Source: Verrucomicrobiota bacterium
GTDB lineage: Bacteria; Verrucomicrobiota; Verrucomicrobiia; Limisphaerales; UBA1100
Assembly (NCBI GenBank): GCA_028872645.1
Contig: JAPKDK010000055.1
Coordinates: forward strand, 1 to 13,045
Reading direction: 5' to 3'
Length of the DNA: 13,045 bases
Each line of letters begins with the position of its first letter. Position 1 is the first letter of the stretch. The position numbers and the translations under genes were made by a program. Positions 1 to 7,409 of this stretch are shown piece by piece. The notes beneath the pieces are model-generated. The model had not been told where the DNA came from, did not search any database, and was given only the letters and a program-made list of their open reading frames with translations.

Positions 1-1746
1 ATCGGTATTCTCGCGAGCGGGCTCAAACCGTCGAGCCACCCACCCGCCCGCCAGTAACAGCACGCTGAGGAAGCCGCCCAGTTGAATCATGTCTGCACTG
101 AAGCCGCCCCTTAATTCACTGAACGATTTTGCCAGTTCCCATCCACCGAACGCCACCGCCGCAAACGCCGCGCCCAAGCCCGCCCATTGCAGCAAGCGTT
201 GGCCGCTGCGCAGGCCGAAGAATACAATTGTCACACTCTCCGCGCCCAACAACAGCGCGCGGAAATGTTCGGCTTGGTGCAGTGTCATGATCGCCAGCGT
301 GAGCAGCAGCCCCGCCTTGGCCAGCAGCACATCAGCCAGCAGCGGCTCGTCAGGCAATTGCCGTCGCGCCAGCTTGTGCAGTCCTGCTAGAGCCGCGCTG
401 AGCACGAGCGGGAAGATCCAGTACTGCTCGCGCAACGCCGGCGTTTGCAGCAGGGTGATGGTGATGAGCCCAAAGAAAGCACCGTTGTTCAGGTTGATGA
501 ACGCGCTGCGTTGGGTCGCGGTCATTTGCTCGTGACGCGAAAGGAATCCCGCCAGTGTGAAAATAATCCAGTACGCCGTGAGAAATCCCGCGCCCTGCCA
601 AAACTCCGCGCCGTTGCCAGCCGGATGCACAAATCGCCAATAAGCAAATCCGGCGAAGGTGGTGAAGAGACTCAGGAAAGATACGTTTGCCCAGCGATTG
701 CGAATAACAAACACCGTGGCCGCGATGGCGAGCGCCACGTTGGAGAACAGTGTGAAGATCGCATGATCGCCGCCGGAGTCGTGGATGAGCGGGATGTACG
801 AAGCAAAATACGCTCCGGCAATCGCGAACATGGCCATCACTTCCGATTGCCGCCGCGTGGCGAGGGTGATGATAAAGGCCGCCCAAGCGATCAGCAACAC
901 GCCCGCCAACACCGGACTTTCAATCAAGCCGAGGTATGGGCGCTCCACAAAATAAAGTGCGTACGTTGAAAAATATACCGCCGCCATGCCGCCGCCCGTG
1001 AGCACCTCCGAGTAATTCTTTAACACCTCAAACCGCCGGTGCAAAAACAGACCGGCGGCCATCATGCCAAAGCTCACCAGATATAAAAGAGAGGCGTTAA
1101 CATAGGGTCGCACCTCATCGGTGATGCCCTCGTAACCCATGCGTGCAAGATGCACCAAACCGGTGAGCACCAACACCACGCCCAGCCGCACTAGCCACAC
1201 TTTTCCAATTTGCAATTCAAAGGAGCTTTTGGTTTTCGGCTCGGGCTCGGTTGCCGTGGTTGCCACTTCGGGCACCGGTTCCGGTTCAGAAATGGCATCG
1301 GGCACGGGTTCGGGTTCAATTTCCGGTAGAACTGGCAGCGGCTTCCACGGTTGGCTTTTGCCTTGGTGGGCCGTGGGGGTGGAGGGAGCGTTGCCAATTG
1401 CGGGCAAGGGTTTCGGCTCTTCCAATACCGGCGGCTCCTTGGGCTGCAGTTCGGGTTCGATTGCGGGCAAGGGATCGACCCCTTCTGCGGGGGGCGGCAA
1501 GGCTCCCAGCACTGGCGGCACGGAAGTCGCCTCGGGTTCGGCCTTGGCTGGCAGGGGTTCCGCTTCGGCGGAAGGATTCGATAACTGAAGCTGTTTAATG
1601 AGTTCAGCCTGCGTTTGGCTTTGTTTTTCCAGTGAATCCAAGCGCATCGATAAGCTCGTCAAAAGACTGGATTCCTTGGGTCGCCTCACCGCCAAAACGA
1701 TTCCGGTCACGAGAAGCACGAATGAAAACAGGGAAAACCATTCCAT
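1..1746 (-). CDS. DUF2339-type multi-pass membrane protein (C-terminus beyond window)
   Basis: The frame is open from an ATG at 1746 to the left edge: 582 codons, no stop, 3' end missing. Residues 2-20 form a membrane anchor. Residues 24-55 are polar and heptad-like, probably a short coiled coil. Residues 56-172 are a proline- and glutamate-rich linker. From about residue 177 (FELQIGKVWLVRLG, then hydrophobic) the protein becomes a long run of predicted membrane helices separated by short loops. This order (N-terminal anchor, charged Pro-rich linker, an IGxxWLxRxG-like entry motif, many helices) is that of the DUF2339 family of predicted inner-membrane proteins. The family has no established biochemical role. 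Members are usually 800-1200 residues, so a third or more may lie outside the window. It is divergent from metH. No convincing Shine-Dalgarno precedes the start. The family call rests on recalled pattern, not a search. Confidence 0.82.
   Translation of the reverse strand, partial: MEWFSLFSFVLLVTGIVLAVRRPKESSLLTSLSMRLDSLEKQSQTQAELIKQLQLSNPSAEAEPLPAKAEPEATSVPPVLGALPPPAEGVDPLPAIEPELQPKEPPVLEEPKPLPAIGNAPSTPTAHQGKSQPWKPLPVLPEIEPEPVPDAISEPEPVPEVATTATEPEPKTKSSFELQIGKVWLVRLGVVLVLTGLVHLARMGYEGITDEVRPYVNASLLYLVSFGMMAAGLFLHRRFEVLKNYSEVLTGGGMAAVYFSTYALYFVERPYLGLIESPVLAGVLLIAWAAFIITLATRRQSEVMAMFAIAGAYFASYIPLIHDSGGDHAIFTLFSNVALAIAATVFVIRNRWANVSFLSLFTTFAGFAYWRFVHPAGNGAEFWQGAGFLTAYWIIFTLAGFLSRHEQMTATQRSAFINLNNGAFFGLITITLLQTPALREQYWIFPLVLSAALAGLHKLARRQLPDEPLLADVLLAKAGLLLTLAIMTLHQAEHFRALLLGAESVTIVFFGLRSGQRLLQWAGLGAAFAAVAFGGWELAKSFSELRGGFSADMIQLGGFLSVLLLAGGWVARRFEPARENTD
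1268..1327 (-). repeat. 30-bp tandem duplication inside the Pro/Glu linker of the DUF2339 gene
   Basis: Two adjacent 30-base units start at 1268 and 1298. On the plus strand each begins TCGGGCAC followed by S-GGTTC-S-GGTTCA, so the first 21 bases differ at only two positions. In the protein this gives two 10-residue units starting EPEPVP (about residues 144-163). The block PLPAI also recurs twice nearby. It is a low-complexity periplasmic or cytoplasmic spacer, likely to vary in length between strains. Confidence 0.6.
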
Positions 1747-1824
1747 GCCGCTACTCTAGCGCGCGGACGCCGTGAAGGCTAATCGATAAAACCATCGCCA
1801 CCATCGACTGACTCAATCTTAATA

Positions 1825-1846
1825 CATATCAACGTATCCGGATATG
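1825..1846. promoter_or_regulatory. Inverted repeat, candidate operator upstream of metH
   Basis: CATATC (1825-1830) and GATATG (1841-1846) are perfect inverted half-sites separated by 10 bases. Inside lies a second, perfect 10-bp palindrome, TATCCGGATA (1835-1844). The element is about 50 bases upstream of the metH ATG and ahead of a candidate promoter. The left half extends to CATATCAA; the right half is less regular. ATATC-type palindromes are, from memory, associated with ArsR-family regulators of the methionine/S-adenosylhomocysteine cycle (SahR type), but no regulator gene is present here. Calling it an operator is inference. Confidence 0.4.
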
Positions 1847-1858
1847 ATGATTTTACTG

Positions 1859-1887
1859 TTGACCTAATCGGGCTGCGGGTTTATGTG
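1859..1887 (+). promoter_or_regulatory. Candidate sigma-70-like promoter for metH, possibly leaderless
   Basis: TTGACC (1859-1864, five of six matches to the -35 consensus) is followed after 17 bases by TATGTG (1882-1887), a poor -10 that keeps only the TAT start. If used, transcription would begin within a few bases of the ATG at 1896. That would make the message leaderless, which fits the lack of a Shine-Dalgarno in TGTTCGCGGC just before the ATG. The weak -10 makes this tentative. Confidence 0.28.
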
Positions 1888-1895
1888 TTCGCGGC

Positions 1896-4800
1896 ATGAG
1901 AACGTCGCCGATTATTGAGGAGCTGCGCGAGCGGTTGGCCTCGCGCATTCTGTTTTTGGATGGCGCGATGGGCACGATGGTGCAGCGGCATTCGCTGGAG
2001 GAGGCGGACTTTCGCGGGGATCGGTTTGCCGATCATTCCGGCGACTTGAAGGGCAACAACGATTTGCTGTCTCTGACGCGGCCGGACATCATTCGCGGCA
2101 TTCACACGGAATTTCTGGAGGTGGGTTCGGACATCATCGAAACCAACACCTTCAGCGCCACGCGCATTGGGATGGCGGATTATTCGTTGGAGTCCATTGC
2201 GCGCGAATTAAACGTGGCCTCCGCCAAACTCGCGCGCGAGGCGGTGGAGGCCGTGATGGCGAAGGATACATCGCGGCGTTGTTACGTGGCAGGCGCGATT
2301 GGGCCGACGAATCGCACGGCGTCGCTTTCGCCGGATGTGGATGATCCGGCTTATCGCGCGGTGACGTTTGATGATTTGGTGGCAACGTATCGCGAGCAGA
2401 CGGAAGGGCTCATTGAAGGCGGCGTGGATATTTTGTTGCCGGAGACAACGTTTGACACGCTCAACCTCAAGGCGGCGTTATTTGCGATTGAACAGGTTTT
2501 TGAAGATACCGGCGAGCGGTTGCCGGTGATGGTTTCGGTGACCATCACTGATGCGTCCGGCCGCACGCTTTCGGGGCAGACGACAGAGGCGTTTTGGAAT
2601 TCCATCGCGCACGCGAAGCCCCTCACCGTGGGCATCAACTGCGCGCTCGGCGCGAAGGAAATGGCGCCATACATCCGCGAACTCTCGCGTATCGCGGACA
2701 CCTTCGTGCATTGTTATCCAAACGCCGGTTTGCCCAATCCACTCGCGGAAACCGGCTACGACGAGCGGCCGGTGGACACGGCGGAGGCGTTGCGCGATTT
2801 GGCGGATCAAGGTTTGCTGAATGTCGCGGGCGGTTGCTGCGGCACCACGCCGGCGCATTTGAAGGCGATTATCGAATCGCTCGCCGACGTGAAGCCGCGC
2901 GTGCCGCAAGCGCGCAAGGCGTCGCTGCGTCTCAGCGGTTTGGAGCCGCAAGAGATTGGCGATTCACCGGGGCAACTCGCAATGGTCGGCGAACGCACCA
3001 ACGTGATGGGTTCGCCGAAGTTCAAAAAACTCATCAAGGAAGATGACTTTGAAGGCGCACTCGCGCTGGCGCGGCAACAAGTGGAGAACGGCGCGAATGT
3101 CATCGATATTTGTTTCGATGAAGGCTTGCTCGATGCCGAGGCATGCATGCATCGCTTCCTGAATTTGATCGGCTCCGATCCGGATATTTCGCGCGTGCCG
3201 ATTATGGTGGATAGCTCCAAATGGAGCGTGCTCGAAGTTGGCCTCAAATGTTTGCAGGGCAAGGGTATCGTAAACTCCATCAGCCTCAAAGGCGGCGAAG
3301 AAGAATTTCTACGCCAAGCGGCGTTGTGTCAACGTTACGGCGCGGCTGCAGTGGTGATGGCGTTCGATGAGAAAGGCCAGGCCGCGACGGTCGAAGATAA
3401 AGTGGCCATCGCCCAACGCGTGTACAAACTGCTCACGGAGAAACTGGATTTCACGCCGGAGGACATTATTTTTGACCTCAACGTTTTGACCGTCGCCACC
3501 GGCATGGACGAGCACAACGATTACGCGGTGAACTTCATCGAAGGCGTGCGCCGCGTGAAAGAGGCGTGCCCCGGCGCGCGCACGAGCGGTGGCGTAAGTA
3601 ACATTTCATTTTCGTTTCGCGGCAACAACACCGTGCGCGAGGCGATGCATTCGGCATTTTTGTTTCACGCCGTGGAAGCCGGCCTCGATATGGGCATCGT
3701 GAATGCCGGGATGCTCGAAGTATACGAACAGATTGAGCCGGAACTGCTCGAGCACGTGGAGGACGTGCTGCTCAATCGCCGCGCGGATGCGACCGATCGG
3801 CTTATTGATTACGCAGAGAAATTCAAGGGTGTCAAAAAAGACCGCGCCGCCAAAGACCAAAAATGGCGCGATGAATCCGTGGGCGCACGCCTGAGCCACG
3901 CGTTGGTGAACGGCATTACAGAATTCATTGAGGCCGATACCGAAGAAGCGCGTGCCGCCGCTACTCGTCCGTTGGAGGTCATCGAAGGGCCGCTGATGGA
4001 TGGCATGAAAGCGGTGGGCAAACTCTTTGGCGCGGGCAAAATGTTTCTGCCGCAAGTGGTGAAAAGCGCGCGTGTGATGAAAAAGGCCGTGGCCTATCTC
4101 ACGCCGTTTATGGAAGCGGAAAAGCAAGAAGGTGAAGAGGATTCGGCCAACACGATGGTGATCGCCACCGTGAAGGGCGACGTGCACGACATTGGCAAAA
4201 ACATCGTGGGCGTCGTGCTCGCTTGCAATGGCTATAATGTGGTCGATCTCGGCGTGATGGTGGATTGCGACACAATTTTGAAAGCCGCTGAAGAACACAA
4301 AGCGGACTTCATCGGCATGAGCGGACTCATCACGCCCTCGCTCGATGAAATGATTTTCAACGCCAAGGAAATGCAACGGCGCGGTTTGAAGACGCCGCTG
4401 CTCATCGGCGGCGCGACCACCAGCAAAATGCACACGGCGGTGAAGATCGCGCCCGCGTACGATGGATCGATCTGCCACGTGCTCGACGCTTCGCTCGTGG
4501 TGGGTGTGTGCAACGATTTACTGAGCGATAAACGGCGCGTGGATTTCCAGCAGGAACTTGAAGTGGAACACGAACGCCTGCGCAAGAAATTCGCCGCTGG
4601 CGATGACGGCCGCAAAGACATTGTGCCGCTTGCCCGAGCCCGCGCCGCGGCACCGTCATTCGATTGGGCGACTGAAGAAATCCGCAAACCGGAAATTCTG
4701 GGCCTCCAACATTTTAAATCCATCCCGCTGGACGTGCTCGCCACATACATTGATTGGTCGCCCTTCTTTTGGGCGTGGCAATTGCACGGTGTGTACCCGA

Positions 4801-5627
4801 CGATTTTCAACAAACCGGAAGTGGGCATCGAGGCAAAGAAATTATTTGCCGACGGCAAAAAAATGCTCGAGGGCATCATCGCCAACAAACGGTTTACATC
4901 CCGCGCCGTGGCGGGCTTTTGGCCGGCCAATTCCGTGGGCGATGATGTGGAAATTTACAGCGATGAAACTCGTGTGGAACAACTCGCCACCTTCCATTTC
5001 CCGCGCCAACAACGGCAGAAAAAGGAAGGCCAGATTTGCCGCAGCCTGTCCGATAACGTCGCGCCGAAAAACAGCGAGCGGATTGATTACTTTGGCGGTT
5101 TCGCGGTGACGATGGGGCAAGAGGTAGACGATTACGCCGCCACCTTCCGCGATGCGGGCGATGATTACACCGCCATCATCGTGCAATCGCTCGGCGATCG
5201 GTTGGCCGAAGCGTCCGCCGAATATCTCCACAAAACCCTGCGCCACCAATGCGGCATTGGGCAAGACGAAGGGTTCGCGGCGGAAACCAAACTCGAAGAG
5301 GAGCAAGTGAAGTTTTTGATCAAGGAAAAGTATCGCGGCATTCGGCCCGCAGCGGGATACCCCTCCTGCCCCGACCACAGCGAAAAGGCGACCCTTTGGA
5401 AACTGCTCGAAGCGGAGCAGCGCACCGGCGCCACGCTCACCACGAGCTATGCGATGAAACCTCCTTCAAGCGTCAGCGGTTTTTACCTGAACCACTCCGA
5501 CGCAAAATATTTTAACCTCGGGCGCATCGGCGAGGATCAAGTGGTCGACTACGCAAAACGCAAAAACATATCGCAAGCCGAAGCCGAAAAATGGCTTCGG
5601 CCGCATTTGGGGTACGACGAAGAATGA
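1896..5627 (+). CDS. metH: Cobalamin-dependent methionine synthase MetH
   Basis: This cytoplasmic enzyme transfers the methyl group of 5-methyltetrahydrofolate to homocysteine through protein-bound cobalamin, giving methionine. At 1243 residues it matches the full-length family (about 1230). All four modules are visible in order. The homocysteine domain has DGAMGTM at 22-28 and the zinc cysteines C249 (INCALG) and C314/C315 (GGCCGTT). The pterin-binding domain starts near 363 (MVGERTN) and contains MVDSSKW and GGVSNISFSFRG. The four-helix cap spans about 660-735. The Rossmann cobalamin domain has DVHDIGKN, with H764 as the expected lower cobalt ligand. The C-terminal AdoMet reactivation domain contains WSPFFWAW and RPAAGYPSCPDH (R1150). 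No key residue is missing, so it should reactivate itself. The ATG at 1896 puts DGAMGTM at the usual distance from the N-terminus. The stop overlaps the next start as ATGA. No cobalamin riboswitch is visible upstream. Confidence 0.98.
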   Translation: MRTSPIIEELRERLASRILFLDGAMGTMVQRHSLEEADFRGDRFADHSGDLKGNNDLLSLTRPDIIRGIHTEFLEVGSDIIETNTFSATRIGMADYSLESIARELNVASAKLAREAVEAVMAKDTSRRCYVAGAIGPTNRTASLSPDVDDPAYRAVTFDDLVATYREQTEGLIEGGVDILLPETTFDTLNLKAALFAIEQVFEDTGERLPVMVSVTITDASGRTLSGQTTEAFWNSIAHAKPLTVGINCALGAKEMAPYIRELSRIADTFVHCYPNAGLPNPLAETGYDERPVDTAEALRDLADQGLLNVAGGCCGTTPAHLKAIIESLADVKPRVPQARKASLRLSGLEPQEIGDSPGQLAMVGERTNVMGSPKFKKLIKEDDFEGALALARQQVENGANVIDICFDEGLLDAEACMHRFLNLIGSDPDISRVPIMVDSSKWSVLEVGLKCLQGKGIVNSISLKGGEEEFLRQAALCQRYGAAAVVMAFDEKGQAATVEDKVAIAQRVYKLLTEKLDFTPEDIIFDLNVLTVATGMDEHNDYAVNFIEGVRRVKEACPGARTSGGVSNISFSFRGNNTVREAMHSAFLFHAVEAGLDMGIVNAGMLEVYEQIEPELLEHVEDVLLNRRADATDRLIDYAEKFKGVKKDRAAKDQKWRDESVGARLSHALVNGITEFIEADTEEARAAATRPLEVIEGPLMDGMKAVGKLFGAGKMFLPQVVKSARVMKKAVAYLTPFMEAEKQEGEEDSANTMVIATVKGDVHDIGKNIVGVVLACNGYNVVDLGVMVDCDTILKAAEEHKADFIGMSGLITPSLDEMIFNAKEMQRRGLKTPLLIGGATTSKMHTAVKIAPAYDGSICHVLDASLVVGVCNDLLSDKRRVDFQQELEVEHERLRKKFAAGDDGRKDIVPLARARAAAPSFDWATEEIRKPEILGLQHFKSIPLDVLATYIDWSPFFWAWQLHGVYPTIFNKPEVGIEAKKLFADGKKMLEGIIANKRFTSRAVAGFWPANSVGDDVEIYSDETRVEQLATFHFPRQQRQKKEGQICRSLSDNVAPKNSERIDYFGGFAVTMGQEVDDYAATFRDAGDDYTAIIVQSLGDRLAEASAEYLHKTLRHQCGIGQDEGFAAETKLEEEQVKFLIKEKYRGIRPAAGYPSCPDHSEKATLWKLLEAEQRTGATLTTSYAMKPPSSVSGFYLNHSDAKYFNLGRIGEDQVVDYAKRKNISQAEAEKWLRPHLGYDEE
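5577..5601 (+). other. 9-bp perfect stem-loop inside the metH 3' end, just before the pseudopilin start
   Basis: GCCGAAGCC (5577-5585) and GGCTTCGGC (5593-5601) form a perfect nine-pair stem around the 7-base A-rich loop GAAAAAT. It is coding sequence (A-E-A-E-K-W-L-R-P) and ends 22 bases before the ATG at 5624. No T-tract follows, so it is not an intrinsic terminator. It may affect translational coupling or message stability, or be chance within a GC-rich coding stretch. Confidence 0.4.
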
Positions 5628-6373
5628 AATTGAAACACACTAACGCATTCACATTGATTGAGTTGCTGGTCGTCATCGCCATCATCGGCATCTTGGCGAG
5701 CCTGTTGCTTCCCACATTGGCCAAGGCCAAACAGCGCGGGATGACCGCCCAAAGTCGAAACAACCTTTTGCAAATCGGCCAAGCCTCGACCATGTACGAG
5801 GACGACCACGACGGCGAACTGGCCGGCGTGGCAGATTCCACCGGCGTGCAGTTTTTTGGCCGCTATTTGGGCCCCGGCAAGGCTGTGGATTTCTCCGGTG
5901 GCCATCTCAGTCCCTACGTGGACAACGCCGCGCGCGTTTGGAAAGACCCCAGCTTCCGCTCATACAGCCGCCGCGCTCAAACCCACACGTGCAGTTACGG
6001 CTACAACTATCATTATCTGAACAATATGCAGCAACAGGGCAACTGGTGGGATCCAAACTACAGCTACCAATGGCGCGGGGTGGACACGATGGAGCTGCAG
6101 CGCCCGGTGGAAACCGTGCTCTTCGGCGATTCCGCCCGCAACTGGATGGGGCCGCTGGAGGAAAATTGGTTTTGGACGCCGCCCTCCCAAGCGCGTGCGT
6201 GGCCCGGCTGGGAAACGGCTTACGCCCATTTCCGGCATCAGGGTCGGTGCACCATCCTCTGGGGTGATGGCCACGTGGAGGCGTTATTGCCCTATGACAA
6301 GTGGCCGCTCAACCGTCACAACTTGGGCTACATTTGCGGGCTTGATGACAAGCATTTCAAGCTGAAGAAATAA
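5624..6373 (+). CDS. Type II/IV pseudopilin-like protein with H-X9-DG motif
   Basis: The protein has 249 residues from the ATG at 5624, which overlaps the metH stop as ATGA. An in-frame ATG at 5591 exists, but the 5624 start gives the classic short prepilin leader: MKLKHTNA, then FTLIELLVVIAIIGILASLLLP. The predicted prepilin-peptidase cut is after A8, with glutamate at mature position +5. The hydrophobic helix is followed by a charged KAKQRG stretch and a soluble, Trp- and Tyr-rich periplasmic domain. Near the C-terminus H205 is followed after nine residues by D215-G216 (ILWGDGHVEAL), the H-X9-DG processing-associated motif of the large DUF1559-type pseudopilin families of the PVC group. These proteins are usually abundant orphans whose assembly partners are unknown, and no secretion or pilus assembly gene is nearby. 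The gene is probably co-transcribed with metH. A functional link to methionine synthesis is not implied by the sequence. Confidence 0.9.
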   Translation: MKLKHTNAFTLIELLVVIAIIGILASLLLPTLAKAKQRGMTAQSRNNLLQIGQASTMYEDDHDGELAGVADSTGVQFFGRYLGPGKAVDFSGGHLSPYVDNAARVWKDPSFRSYSRRAQTHTCSYGYNYHYLNNMQQQGNWWDPNYSYQWRGVDTMELQRPVETVLFGDSARNWMGPLEENWFWTPPSQARAWPGWETAYAHFRHQGRCTILWGDGHVEALLPYDKWPLNRHNLGYICGLDDKHFKLKK

Positions 6374-6374
6374 A

Positions 6375-6767
6375 ATGAGCCGCCCGCAATTGATCCTCCT
6401 CGTCGTGTCCGTGGTGGCGGTGAGCATTTCCGTATTCACAGGGCCGAAGGACAATGAATTTGCCGATCGCGAGGTCGCATTGGATTCCAGCGAAGCCAAG
6501 GCCGCACTGGCGATTATCGAAAAGCTCGCAGAATCCACTAACCATCTCGCGGCCCACTTGAGCGCCGATGCCCCACCGATGGCGCGCCAGCAACTTCTGC
6601 AACTTTCGCAAAAACTCATCCAAGCCAACACCGTGAAACTCAATGAAGTCTCGTGGCGCGGCGAGTATCTCAGCGTGGCAGTAAGCTGTTCGCCCGCGGG
6701 GGAGCATTGGTTTTATCTGGCCGAAGACAAGGCGAGGCAGTTAAAACTCCTCGGCGTGCAACAATGA
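6375..6767 (+). CDS. Small membrane-anchored or secreted protein of unknown function
   Basis: This is a 130-residue protein of a family I do not recognise. Residues 4-21 form a hydrophobic N-terminal segment (signal anchor or signal peptide; no lipobox cysteine). A charged helical region follows (about 33-90, rich in Ala, Leu, Gln and Glu), then a predicted beta-like tail with WRGEYLSVAVSC and HWFYLAEDKARQL. The gene starts one base after the pseudopilin stop (TAAAATG), and its own stop overlaps the next ATG as ATGA, so it is very likely translated with both neighbours. That coupling, the start-proximal anchor and ordinary codon use support a real gene. Its position after a pseudopilin allows, but does not show, a role in envelope assembly. 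Confidence 0.78.
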   Translation: MSRPQLILLVVSVVAVSISVFTGPKDNEFADREVALDSSEAKAALAIIEKLAESTNHLAAHLSADAPPMARQQLLQLSQKLIQANTVKLNEVSWRGEYLSVAVSCSPAGEHWFYLAEDKARQLKLLGVQQ

Positions 6768-7345
6768 AAACACCTCGACACATTCCAATACTGCTCGGCT
6801 TGCTGGCGCTGTTTACGCTGATGCGTTGGCCGGGGTTGTTGCCTTGGAACTTCAGCCCCGTGTATGCCATTTGTTTTTGCGCGGGCGTTTATTTCAAAGG
6901 GCGCCGCGTGTGGCTCGTGCCGGTGGCGTTCATGTTCGTGAGCGATGTGTTAATGAATTATTTTCACTGGCGGCATTTGGGTTTCTCAACCTTCACTTCG
7001 CATATGTGGGTGACCTACGCGCTGTACCTCGGGCTGGCGGCGATGGGATGGTGGATGACCGAAAAGGCTCGGCCGGCAGCATTGATCGCGGGCGGTGTCC
7101 TCGGCGCGTGCGCGTTTTTTCTGGTCGCCAACTCATTCGCGTGGCTGAGCAATCCGGTTTATGCGAAAACGTGGGTGGGATTGGCACAATCCTTCACCGT
7201 CGGGCAAGTGGGCTTTCCGCCACCGATTGTATTCCTGAAGAACACGATTGCCTCCGGCGCGTTGTTCACGGCGGCGATTGTGTTTGCCGTAAATTTTGCA
7301 CGAGCAAACGAGAAAGCGGATGCTGAGTTTCGGCTGAAGGCTTGA
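6764..7345 (+). CDS. DUF6580-type integral membrane protein, ECF S-component-like
   Basis: The protein has 193 residues from the ATG at 6764 (ATGA overlap with the preceding stop). A start further upstream would run deep into the preceding gene. Five to six membrane helices are visible, at about 7-23, 30-44, 48-66, 78-98, 102-125 and 155-180. Recognisable blocks are NFSPVYAICFCAGVYF, VPVAFMFVSDVLMNYF and FFLVANSFAWLSNPVYAKTW, followed near the C-terminus by FLKNTIASGALF. These match my memory of DUF6580 proteins. Their NFxP...GAYF opening and SD..M motif resemble the substrate-binding S components of energy-coupling-factor vitamin transporters. That similarity is pattern-based, the substrate is unknown, and no ECF ATPase or T component is in view. 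It is the last gene of the metH cluster and converges on glmM across a structured repeat. Confidence 0.8.
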   Translation: MKTPRHIPILLGLLALFTLMRWPGLLPWNFSPVYAICFCAGVYFKGRRVWLVPVAFMFVSDVLMNYFHWRHLGFSTFTSHMWVTYALYLGLAAMGWWMTEKARPAALIAGGVLGACAFFLVANSFAWLSNPVYAKTWVGLAQSFTVGQVGFPPPIVFLKNTIASGALFTAAIVFAVNFARANEKADAEFRLKA

Positions 7346-7349
7346 GGGA

Positions 7350-7371
7350 GGGGCAAGTTCCACCTTGCCCC
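7350..7371 (+). repeat. Hairpin repeat unit, copy 1
   Basis: GGGGCAAG (7350-7357), loop TTCCAC (7358-7363) and CTTGCCCC (7364-7371) make a perfect 8-pair stem with a 6-base loop. Compared with copy 2 in the same orientation, the stem differs at two positions on each side, and both differences are compensated by matching changes. Confidence 0.85.
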
Positions 7372-7387
7372 AAATTGGTTTTGAAAT

Positions 7388-7409
7388 GGGACGAGGTGGA
7401 ACTCGTCCC
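7388..7409 (-). repeat. Hairpin repeat unit, copy 2 (inverted)
   Basis: GGGACGAG (7388-7395), loop GTGGAA (7396-7401) and CTCGTCCC (7402-7409) make a perfect 8-pair stem. Its loop is the exact reverse complement of the copy 1 loop, so the two loops could pair as a kissing interaction or the copies could anneal over AGTTCCACCT / AGGTGGAACT. Confidence 0.85.

Noticed and set aside
350..886. 178-residue minus-strand open frame at the left end
   Set aside because: It is in a different frame from the continuous 582-codon DUF2339 frame, which shows clear membrane helices through the same bases.
445..969. 174-residue plus-strand open frame at the left end
   Set aside because: It is antisense to the DUF2339 gene, highly charged with no recognisable motif, and best explained as a shadow.
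1747..1895. Cobalamin or SAM riboswitch upstream of metH
   Set aside because: The spacer is only 149 bases, shared with a divergent gene, and no conserved B12-box or SAM-type stem set could be found.
3606..4478. 290-residue open frame antisense to metH
   Set aside because: It lies wholly inside the metH coding frame opposite the pterin and cap regions, is rich in His, Phe and Arg with no domain logic, and is a typical GC-codon shadow.
4232..4930. 232-residue open frame antisense to metH
   Set aside because: It is Ser/Arg-rich low-complexity sequence opposite the conserved cobalamin and activation domains. It mirrors metH codon bias.
5591..5623. Upstream ATG adding 11 residues to the pseudopilin
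   Set aside because: It would give an atypically long, Arg-rich leader and a deeper overlap with metH. The ATG at 5624 gives the standard short prepilin leader and an ATGA junction.
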